From NCBI GenBank assembly GCA_043820025.1, contig JBDRED010000021.1, forward strand, positions 17,397 through 81,396: a DNA stretch of 64,000 nucleotides. Reading direction: 5' to 3'. The stretch is from JBDRED01 sp043820025 [NCBI: Elusimicrobiota bacterium] (GTDB lineage: Bacteria > RUG730 > JBDRED01). Below are positions 43,133 through 50,743 of the stretch, in pieces (the first letter of the stretch is position 1; every line of letters starts with the position of its first letter). Made by a program: the position numbers and the translations under genes. Under the pieces are notes generated by a model, which did not search any database, was not told the origin of the DNA, and was given only the letters and a program-made list of their open reading frames with translations.

Positions 43133-44338
43133 ATGGCAAAAAGAAATGGCCCTGTAATATTTAGTGAGATCAAATCAAATTCAGCACTAGAAAAAGCAAT
43201 CCTGCTTGGCAGTGAAAAAATAATAAGCCTAATAAAAGATTCTAATCTCCGCGGCAGAGGCGGGGCCGGCTTCCCCACAGGCCTTAAATGGCAGTTTGTG
43301 GCAGATTCGCAATCCTTAGAAAAATATGTTGTATGCAACGCGGACGAAGGCGAACCCGGAACATTTAAAGACAGAGTGTTATTATCCGAATACCCCGGGC
43401 TAATATTCGACGGCATGGTAATCGCAGGACTTGCTATAGGAGCAAATAAAGGATTTCTTTATTTGCGCGGCGAATATAGGTATATGCTTGCTGATTTGGA
43501 AAAAGAACTTACAGAAATGAGAAAAGGCGGAGCGCTTGGCAAAGACATTTTAGGCGCTAAAGAATTTAATTTTGATATAGAGATTAAACTTGGATCAGGC
43601 GCGTATGTATGCGGAGAAGAAACAGCGCTCATTGAATCAATGGAGGGCTATAGAGGCGAACCTAGAAACAGGCCTCCATTTCCTGTAGATACCGGATACA
43701 CTTGCTTTCCAACTATTGTAAATAATGTTGAGACATTCGCAACTATTCCCCATATTATTGCAAAAGGCGCAGATTGGTTTAAATCCTTTGGCACAGAAAA
43801 ATCATCCGGTTCAAAACTTTTAAGCATTTCAGGAGACTGCTCTAATCCCGGAGTATACGAGGTTGTATTTGGCACAACTGTACAAGAAGCGCTCGACATT
43901 GCCGGAGCAAACGATACAAAGGCTGTTCAAATCGGAGGAGCATCCGGTATATGTATTGGAAAAAAGGATTTTAATAGAAAAATAGCCTATGAAGATATTC
44001 CGACAGGCGGTTCATTTATAATATTTAATAAATCAAGAAACTTAATAGACGCTATTGAAAACTTTTTAGATTTTTTCAAGGAAGAATCCTGCGGCCAATG
44101 CACGCCATGCCGCGAAGGCATACCTGTTCTAATTGAGGCAGTATCATTATTAAGAAAAGGCGATTGTTCAGCGGATTATTTAAATGACATTCAGTCATTA
44201 TGCGAAACAATGCAGTTAGCGTCAAAATGCGGACTGGGACAATCAGCGCCTAACGCATTTTTATCTGTTATAAAGAATTTTCAAGACGAATATGTTCTAT
44301 CAAAAAAATCTAAAAAGGAGATATCATTCAATGGATAA
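43133..44338 (+). CDS. hydB: [FeFe] hydrogenase subunit, NuoF/HydB-like NAD(H)- and FMN-binding protein
   Basis: 401 residues. GRGGAGFPTGLKW (residues 41-53, NAD/FMN), VCNADEGEPGTFKD, SGAYVCGEETALIESMEG, and the [4Fe-4S] ligands C320, C323, C326, C366 (ESCGQCTPCREG). It lacks both the N-terminal [2Fe-2S] domain and the C-terminal 2[4Fe-4S] domain of bifurcating HydB from Thermotoga, and matches the core NuoF/HoxF length. So flavin-based bifurcation is possible but not certain. ATG with AAGGAG; the stop overlaps hydA's start. Confidence 0.9.
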   Translation: MAKRNGPVIFSEIKSNSALEKAILLGSEKIISLIKDSNLRGRGGAGFPTGLKWQFVADSQSLEKYVVCNADEGEPGTFKDRVLLSEYPGLIFDGMVIAGLAIGANKGFLYLRGEYRYMLADLEKELTEMRKGGALGKDILGAKEFNFDIEIKLGSGAYVCGEETALIESMEGYRGEPRNRPPFPVDTGYTCFPTIVNNVETFATIPHIIAKGADWFKSFGTEKSSGSKLLSISGDCSNPGVYEVVFGTTVQEALDIAGANDTKAVQIGGASGICIGKKDFNRKIAYEDIPTGGSFIIFNKSRNLIDAIENFLDFFKEESCGQCTPCREGIPVLIEAVSLLRKGDCSADYLNDIQSLCETMQLASKCGLGQSAPNAFLSVIKNFQDEYVLSKKSKKEISFNG

Positions 44339-46229
44339 TAAACCATTTGGAGGGCCTGCTTCACGCGCCCCAAGAAGCCAAAGTTTAAGAGATGTCACAA
44401 ATGATTCAAGAATTAATCTTGAAGGCAAGGAAATGATTGATATTACCATTGATCATCTGAAACATAAAATATTAAAGGGCTCAACAATACTACAGGCAGC
44501 AAAAGAGCTTAATATTAAAATCCCCACACTCTGCCAGCACGACGATCTTTGCCTTGCAGGCGTATGCCGCGTATGTGTTGTTGAAGTCAGCGGAGAACGC
44601 ACTCTTCAATCCGCGTGTTCATATCCTATATTAAAATCAATTGAGGTTAACACTTACTCGCCAAAGGTTAGACGCGCGCGAAAAAATATTCTCCAGCTTC
44701 TATTAAGAAACCATTATGGCGAATGCTATTCCTGCAGAAGAAACAATAACTGCGAACTTCAAGAACTTGCGAAGGAATACGGCGTTACAAACTATAAATT
44801 CGGACATATAAATAAACCAAGATATGCTCAAGACTCGTCAAGTTATTCAGTTGAAAGAGATATGAATAAATGCGTGCTTTGCAGAAGATGCGTCAGAACT
44901 TGTATTGACCTTCAAGAAGTAGGCGTATTAGAAGCAGGCTTTAGAGGATCTGATACAAAAATTGTAACATATTTAGATAAACCTCTTGCTGACGTGATTT
45001 GTATAAATTGCGGCCAATGCATAAACCGCTGTCCCACAGGCGCGCTAAAAGCAAAAAGCGCTGTTGACTTAGCGTGGGAAGCAATCGATAATCCTGAAAA
45101 ACACGTTATCATTCAGACTGCGCCCAGCCCAAGAGCCGCAATAGGCGAAGAGTTCGGGCTTCCTGCCGGAACAAGCGTTACGAAAAAACTAAATACAGCT
45201 CTAAAAAGAGTAGGATTTAATAAAGTTTTTGACACAAATTTTACAGCTGATTTAACAATTATGGAAGAAGGCACAGAACTCTTAATAAAACTAAAAAAGG
45301 CTCTTGTTGATAAAGATAAAAGCGTAATGCTTCCTCAATTTACTTCCTGCTCTCCGGGATGGGTTAAATATATTGAGCACTTTTATCCTGAAAAACTTGG
45401 ACATGTTTCAACAGCAAAAAGCCCGCAGCAGATGTTCGGCGCAATAGTAAAAACATGGTACGCTCAAAAAAATAATATAGACCCAAAAAACATTGTAAGC
45501 GTTTCTCTTATGCCTTGTTCTGCCAAAAAATTTGAATGCGAACGTCCGGAGATGAACAGCTCGGGCTTCAAAGATGTTGATATAGCTCTTACTACGCGCG
45601 AGCTTGCTGATATGATAAAGGAATGCGGCATTGACCTCCCGAATCTACCGGAATCCGCATTTGATGACCCTCTGGGTATCGGATCAGGAGCAGCATTAAT
45701 TTTTGGAGCAACAGGCGGAGTTATGGAAGCTGCAATTAGAACTGTTTATGAAATAGTTACAGGCGAAGAGGTTCCTTTTAAAAATCTTGATATCATGCCT
45801 GTGCGCGGAATGGAAGGAATACGAGAAGCATCCCTCCCAATTCCAAAGGCTGTAGCAGAATGGAAGTTTTTAGAAGGAGCGACTCTTAAGGTCATGGTAG
45901 GCCATGGCACGGCTAATGCTAAGGAAATAATGGACATGCTTGTAAGAGGCGAACTTAATGATTATCATTTTGTAGAGATAATGGCCTGCCCCGGCGGATG
46001 CTTGGGCGGCGGCGGACAGCCTATACCAACAAGCCCGGAAATAAGACAAGCGCGCGCAAACGCGATATATGCGGAAGACGAAGGCCTGCCGCTTAGAAAG
46101 TCTCACGAAAATCCTATAGTAAAGGAAATATATAAAGAATTTTTAACAGACGGGCCATGCGGCCATAAGAGCCATAAATTATTGCATACTTCGTATTTAA
46201 AACGCGGCAAATGGATTGGAAAAAAATAG
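44331..46229 (+). CDS. hydA: [FeFe] hydrogenase catalytic subunit
   Basis: 632 residues from ATG 44331 (GGAG). Fe-S ligands: [2Fe-2S] C68, C79, C82, C96; H128-C132-C135-C141; 2[4Fe-4S] C181/184/187/191 and C224/227/230/234. H-cluster: L1 TSCSPGW (C340), L2 MPCSAKKFECER (C396), L3 EIMACPGGCLGGGGQP (C553, C557). The second Cys of the common TSCCPxW is Ser341. A C-terminal HydB-like small-subunit region (NPIVKEIYKEFLTDGPCGHKSH) is fused. The first 34 residues before MIDITI are unusual, and translation from 44433 may be real. Likely oxidises or produces H2 with NAD(H) and ferredoxin. Confidence 0.95.
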   Translation: MDNKPFGGPASRAPRSQSLRDVTNDSRINLEGKEMIDITIDHLKHKILKGSTILQAAKELNIKIPTLCQHDDLCLAGVCRVCVVEVSGERTLQSACSYPILKSIEVNTYSPKVRRARKNILQLLLRNHYGECYSCRRNNNCELQELAKEYGVTNYKFGHINKPRYAQDSSSYSVERDMNKCVLCRRCVRTCIDLQEVGVLEAGFRGSDTKIVTYLDKPLADVICINCGQCINRCPTGALKAKSAVDLAWEAIDNPEKHVIIQTAPSPRAAIGEEFGLPAGTSVTKKLNTALKRVGFNKVFDTNFTADLTIMEEGTELLIKLKKALVDKDKSVMLPQFTSCSPGWVKYIEHFYPEKLGHVSTAKSPQQMFGAIVKTWYAQKNNIDPKNIVSVSLMPCSAKKFECERPEMNSSGFKDVDIALTTRELADMIKECGIDLPNLPESAFDDPLGIGSGAALIFGATGGVMEAAIRTVYEIVTGEEVPFKNLDIMPVRGMEGIREASLPIPKAVAEWKFLEGATLKVMVGHGTANAKEIMDMLVRGELNDYHFVEIMACPGGCLGGGGQPIPTSPEIRQARANAIYAEDEGLPLRKSHENPIVKEIYKEFLTDGPCGHKSHKLLHTSYLKRGKWIGKK

Positions 46230-46343
46230 CAGATTGAGCAAGAAAACGCATTCATAATTATAAAAAGATTTAATAGTATTAGATTTTATTAATCGTAATA
46301 TAGGTTAGAAGTCATAAAAGCTTTGAAATTCCGGGAGGGTTTA

Positions 46344-46598
46344 ATGAAAAAAGATATTCTTTTAATTTTAGTTAACAAAAGAAAGGAAACAGCTGTAAAT
46401 GTTCAAAAGATTTTGACAGAATGGGGATGCTTAATTAAAACCAGGCTTGGCATACACGATGGAATACTCGACGATTGCTCAAACACAGGCCTGATTATGC
46501 TTGAATTAGTCGGTGACCGGGCAAAGATCAATGAACTAACGCATAAGCTTGGACTGCTTGACGGCGTTAACGCAAAACTGGTAGAGCTTGCTCTATAA
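46344..46598 (+). CDS. TM1266-like small ACT-fold protein of the iron hydrogenase system
   Basis: 84 residues (ATG at 46344, GGGAGGG). DILLILVNKRKETAVNVQKI, GIHDGILDDCSNTGLIMLEL and NELTHKLGLLDGVNAKL match the pattern of the putative 'iron-only hydrogenase system regulator' TM1266: ACT-like, without a DNA-binding domain. It follows hydA by 114 bases on the same strand. Function is unknown; a ligand-binding regulator or maturation partner is plausible. Confidence 0.75.
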   Translation: MKKDILLILVNKRKETAVNVQKILTEWGCLIKTRLGIHDGILDDCSNTGLIMLELVGDRAKINELTHKLGLLDGVNAKLVELAL

Positions 46599-46714
46599 AG
46601 ATAAATGGGGTATATTGGCCGCTCGAATTTGCAACGGAATTTTAAAACAATAACTTCTATTAATGTGTCTGAGAATTATTGTTGTTAATCAGCTATATTG
46701 ATCATCAAATAACA

Positions 46715-47755
46715 CTAATTTTTTAAAGTATCTCCTCTTCCTTGCGCAATATATCGTCCAATTTCAACGCTCATCATACGCATACAACCGCTACACTGAC
46801 CAGCCTCTTCGTTCACACAACGTTTATTTGGATATATTTCATAATATTCTCTGTATGGACCGGGAGTAAAGTTTGGCATCATTACATTTGCCCCTGCTTT
46901 TAATCCGTCAATCCTATAATCTTGTCCCATACTTCCTAGCGCTGTTGTAGCCGGAATATGCGCGTTCTTTGTCATTATTCTGGCTATTGCCATTACCTTC
47001 AAAGTTTCTTTAACATCTGCAATTTTAGAATCTTTTAGGCTTGTGAGCGGATGCGGAATAAAAGGGCTGATACTAACCATATCAAAATTTTCATTTCTAA
47101 AATAAATCAAGTCATTGGCGATTGACTCATTTGTCTGGTTTGGAAGCCCGACAATATTTCCTGACCCGGTCTGATAACCTAATTCTTTCAGCCGCGCAAG
47201 GCAATTTTTTCTATTTTCAAAACTCATCCCGGGATGCAGGCTATCGTACAAATTCTTATCAAGTGTTTCCATTTTCAGCAGGAACCTGTCAGCTCCGCTC
47301 TCTTTCCAAAGTTTGTAATCTTCAAAAGTTTTTTCGCCTACTGAAAGTGTAATAGCCAGATTTTTATAAAGAGATCTAATGGTTTTTATTACGTCAGCGA
47401 ACCATTGCGGGTCAAGTCCATCATACTCTCCTGACTGCAGGACAACTGTGCCTATATTATGTTTTACTATAAGTCCAACTGACTCTAGAATCTCTGCTTT
47501 TGTCATACAATAGCGTCTTAGTTTTGTATTTAGACTTGTCAGCCCGCAGTACGCGCAGTTATTGCCGCAAAAATTTGAAAATTCAAGCAAACCTCTTAAA
47601 TAAATTCCGTCTCCGAGACATTCCTTTCTAATTTTACTCGCTGTATCGAATATTAATTTAATATTATCGTCGGAAGCAGCGGATAATAATTCCACACAGC
47701 CATCTTTTGTAATATTGGGCGATGTTAATATGTTATTAATATTATACATACTCAT
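46715..47755 (-). CDS. hydE: [FeFe] hydrogenase maturase HydE (radical SAM)
   Basis: 346 residues. Radical SAM C-x3-C-x2-C in NFCGNNCAYCGLTS, then HydE patterns GTVVLQSGEYDGLDPQWF, SVGEKTFEDYKLWKESGADR, GSGNIVGLPNQTNES and MMPNFTPGPYREYYEIYPNKR; a C-terminal C-x7-C-x2-C (CVNEEAGQCSGCMRMM) for a second cluster is present. It helps build the dithiolate bridge of the H-cluster from cysteine-derived intermediates. The start at 47755 (MSMYN) is a choice among close ATGs and overlaps hydG's 3' end by 14 bases. Confidence 0.92.
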   Translation of the reverse strand: MSMYNINNILTSPNITKDGCVELLSAASDDNIKLIFDTASKIRKECLGDGIYLRGLLEFSNFCGNNCAYCGLTSLNTKLRRYCMTKAEILESVGLIVKHNIGTVVLQSGEYDGLDPQWFADVIKTIRSLYKNLAITLSVGEKTFEDYKLWKESGADRFLLKMETLDKNLYDSLHPGMSFENRKNCLARLKELGYQTGSGNIVGLPNQTNESIANDLIYFRNENFDMVSISPFIPHPLTSLKDSKIADVKETLKVMAIARIMTKNAHIPATTALGSMGQDYRIDGLKAGANVMMPNFTPGPYREYYEIYPNKRCVNEEAGQCSGCMRMMSVEIGRYIAQGRGDTLKN

Positions 47756-49124
47756 CCCGCTTGCCATTCTTCATTTTGCAAAATATCTCATTTAACATAT
47801 TTTTATCGTCGCCGGATAAATCTTTAAACCCGGATTCAATAAGTTTTCTACCTTTCTCTTTTACATCAGCCGAAGCAAAATCGTCGAGGTACTCGGTAAG
47901 AGTCAATAAAGCGTTCATACTGCACTTGCCTTTGATATTACCGGGTTTCGCAAGGCCCATAAACGCCTCTCCTGTCCTGCCCGAACGGTAACAAGCTGTG
48001 CAAAAACTTGGGACACAACCATGATCTATTAATGAAGATATTATTTCATCAAGGCTTCTCTCATCATGCACGCCAAACTGAGCGTTCTTACCCCCATTTT
48101 CATTTTTATAGCCTCCGGGAGATGTTTTAGACTCGGCGCTTATTTGAGAGATCCCATAATTAAAAAGTTCATCCCGTAATTTCGCAGTCTCCCTTGTAGA
48201 AAGTATCAGCCCGGTATATGGCACCGCTAATCTTAAAATCGCGGCCAGTTTTTTAAATTCAATATCTTGTAATTTATATGGCGGATTTAATGTGTAAGGA
48301 GCGCCGTCAGCTGACTCGATTCTCGGAACAGAAATTGTATGAGGCCCTACATTAAACTTATTCTCCAAATGTTCAATATGCGCCATAAGCGCAAGTGTTT
48401 CAAATTTCCAGTCATAAAGCCCGTATAATACGCCTATGCCAACATCGTCTATTCCGCATTCAAAAGCGTCATCAATTGCCTGCATTCTTATGTCAGGATC
48501 GCTTTTGGGGCCGTTTAAATGCACCCTTTTATAAGTTTCGTCATGATATGTTTCTTGAAACAGCTGATATGTCCCTATTCCCGCTGTTTTTAATATCTTA
48601 AACTCTTCTTTGCTTAGCGGCGCTACATTTACATTAACACGCCTAATACTATTATTCTCATATTTAGCTTCATAAATCGCTCGAATTGAATCTATATAAA
48701 AATCTATCTTCTTTTTATTTTGCGGCGCAGACTCTCCGGCTACCATGAGTATTCTTTTATGTCCTCTTTTAAGCAGCCAGGCAATCTGTTCTTTTATTTC
48801 TTCCTCTGTTAAAGCCTTCCTGACAATTGCCTTATTATCAGCTCTAAAACCACAGTAAAGACAGTTATTACAGCATTGGTTGCTAATGTACATTGGCGCA
48901 AAAAGCACTACTCTTTTTCCATATATTTTTTCCTTAACATACGCGGCTGTTTCAAATAATTTATTAACTAAATCCTCATCGGTAATTTTTAAAAGCTGTC
49001 CCACTTCTTGCAGTGACAACCTGCCAAGAGATTTAGATTTTTCAAGAATATCCTTGATCTGAAATTTATCAACCTTAGCTCCTTCAAGGATAGAATATAT
49101 TTTGTTGTTTTCAATATACTTCAT
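47742..49124 (-). CDS. hydG: [FeFe] hydrogenase maturase HydG (radical SAM, tyrosine lyase)
   Basis: 460 residues. C-x3-C-x2-C in NQCCNNCLYCGFR, the tyrosine lyase patterns AGIGTYQLFQETYHDETY, PHTISVPRIESADGAPY, ISAESKTSPGGYKN, and the C-terminal auxiliary cluster Cys (FCTACYRSGRTGEAFMGL ... KGKC). It splits tyrosine into CO and CN- for the H-cluster. It lies two bases after rex and before hydE, so rex-hydG-hydE form an operon. HydF, the scaffold, is not in this window. Confidence 0.95.
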   Translation of the reverse strand: MKYIENNKIYSILEGAKVDKFQIKDILEKSKSLGRLSLQEVGQLLKITDEDLVNKLFETAAYVKEKIYGKRVVLFAPMYISNQCCNNCLYCGFRADNKAIVRKALTEEEIKEQIAWLLKRGHKRILMVAGESAPQNKKKIDFYIDSIRAIYEAKYENNSIRRVNVNVAPLSKEEFKILKTAGIGTYQLFQETYHDETYKRVHLNGPKSDPDIRMQAIDDAFECGIDDVGIGVLYGLYDWKFETLALMAHIEHLENKFNVGPHTISVPRIESADGAPYTLNPPYKLQDIEFKKLAAILRLAVPYTGLILSTRETAKLRDELFNYGISQISAESKTSPGGYKNENGGKNAQFGVHDERSLDEIISSLIDHGCVPSFCTACYRSGRTGEAFMGLAKPGNIKGKCSMNALLTLTEYLDDFASADVKEKGRKLIESGFKDLSGDDKNMLNEIFCKMKNGKRDEYV

Positions 49125-49126
49125 AA

Positions 49127-49765
49127 TTATTTTATTCCTTCTTTGATTTGATTTTGCGCGTTAACAAAATAAATTACATTTTCGAGCTCTAACTCTAAAT
49201 TAACATTATTAACAACCGCTCCTATAGGAACATTCAGATTAATCGGAGCAAAATTAAGAATACCTTTAACCCCTGCTTTAATTATTCTATCAGCAATACT
49301 CTGAGCAACTTCATGAGGCACAGCAAGAATCGCCAGTCTTACATCTTCATTTTTTATTATAGCCTCTAATTCCTCCATTGGCTTAATAACCATATTTCCC
49401 ATTCCGTTATTCTTGCCTGGATTAATATCAAAGGCAGCGGCAATTTCTATACCCTCATTTTCAAACCCGCTGTAATTCATAAGCGCTGTTCCAATATTTC
49501 CAACACCTATAACAATCACCTTCTGCACTACATTCTTTCCAAGTATCTTATTTAAATTTTCAATAAGCTCCTCAATAATATATCCACCCTTCTTATTGCC
49601 GGTAATACCAAATACTGAAAAATCCTTTCTTACCTGTACAGGAGAAATCCCTAAAGAATCCCCTAAGTTATCAGAATATACCTTCACAAATCCAATATCT
49701 TTTAATCTATTTAAAGCATTCTTGTAACCGGATAATCTCATTATTACATTTTTATTATTTGTCAT
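49127..49765 (-). CDS. rex: Redox-sensing transcriptional repressor Rex
   Basis: 212 residues. N-terminal winged helix with GYKNALNRLKDIGFVKVYSD and GISPVQVRKDFSVFG; C-terminal NAD(H)-binding Rossmann fold with VIGVGNIGTALMNYSGF. Rex senses the NADH/NAD+ ratio and represses fermentative and hydrogen genes. The 49765 ATG (MTNNK) has AAAGGAA; the longer form from 49798 has none. As first gene of rex-hydG-hydE, it is likely to control its own maturase genes. A Rex-like site is seen before nfnA. Confidence 0.94.
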   Translation of the reverse strand: MTNNKNVIMRLSGYKNALNRLKDIGFVKVYSDNLGDSLGISPVQVRKDFSVFGITGNKKGGYIIEELIENLNKILGKNVVQKVIVIGVGNIGTALMNYSGFENEGIEIAAAFDINPGKNNGMGNMVIKPMEELEAIIKNEDVRLAILAVPHEVAQSIADRIIKAGVKGILNFAPINLNVPIGAVVNNVNLELELENVIYFVNAQNQIKEGIK

Positions 49766-49921
49766 TTTATTGTTCCTTTTTGGTACATATACTTGCAATA
49801 TACTATCATATTATTTACTCTTGTCAATTTTTATTACGATAGTTTAGCACAATACATCCATAAGAGCCATTATTCTCAACACTAATTCTTAAAGGCAGAC
49901 TGATATTATTTTTTTCCAATA

Positions 49922-49958
49922 AATAAAAAAGGCCTATGCAATAAAGCGCAGGCCTTTT
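49922..49958 (-). terminator. Terminator after the response-regulator gene
   Basis: Stem AAAAGGCCT (49927-49935) with AGGCCTTTT (49950-49958) plus part of the inner GC pair, then T-run on the minus strand. It lies 18 bases beyond the response regulator's stop and isolates the two-component genes from rex. Confidence 0.75.
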
Positions 49959-49975
49959 AAAATAGCTTTCATTTT

Positions 49976-50620
49976 TTATTTTTCACGCTCTTCTTCAAAA
50001 TATTCTGTAAACTCACCGTGTTCTTTGTACCATTCTTTGTATGCGCCAATTGGCAGACCTTCGACTCTATCATACCTTGGATATTGTTTTTCAGTTTCAT
50101 AGGAAACCTTTCTGCTTTCATCTTGAAAAATGCTTTCTTCGATAGCTCTAACCATATCCTGAGGCGTAAAAAATATTCCGGTATCTAATCTGAGTTTTGT
50201 ATACAATGTTTCTAATGTTTTAAAATAATATAGCGCTTTAAGTATTGATTTTGGATTGAGCGCGTTTTCTTTATTTAAAACAAAGTCAACCTTTTCATAA
50301 AGCTTTGACATATCAAACGGCTTTTTCATATAACAAAAAGCGTGCATAACCTTTCTGACTATTTCCTCAGTTACGTCAACTTTGCCGGATATGATAATAA
50401 CATTAAACATTTTTCCAAGCTCGGTTAATTGCAAACCGGATTTATCAGGTAAATCAACATCAAGTAATATTATATCAGGCTGTATCTGCTCAGCGCTTTT
50501 AACGCCATCCATAGCTGTGTGCGCCATATGCACCTCATAATCATTCTCCTCAAAAAAACCTTTTACAAGTTCGCATAATGTTACTTCATCGTCTATAATT
50601 AACATCTTATTTTTTTTCAT
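49976..50620 (-). CDS. Response regulator with receiver domain only
   Basis: 214 residues. Receiver domain at residues 1-125 (MLIIDDEVTLCELVKGFF, IILLDVDLPDKSGLQL with phosphoacceptor D54, CYMKKPFDM). The rest (about 90 residues) is helical, with no recognisable DNA-binding or enzymatic domain. It follows the histidine kinase gene by 123 bases and is probably its partner. ATG with GAGGAGGG. Output is unknown: protein-protein control rather than DNA binding. Confidence 0.87.
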   Translation of the reverse strand: MKKNKMLIIDDEVTLCELVKGFFEENDYEVHMAHTAMDGVKSAEQIQPDIILLDVDLPDKSGLQLTELGKMFNVIIISGKVDVTEEIVRKVMHAFCYMKKPFDMSKLYEKVDFVLNKENALNPKSILKALYYFKTLETLYTKLRLDTGIFFTPQDMVRAIEESIFQDESRKVSYETEKQYPRYDRVEGLPIGAYKEWYKEHGEFTEYFEEEREK

Positions 50621-50743
50621 TTAGACCCTCCTCTTAAATACTGATTACGCTGATGCGCCATAGATTTCTCAAATAACGCAAATCAGTATATACGCCGTAC
50701 AAATCTTCTTCATTTTTTTATTTGCATCACCTGCCTAAATTTA

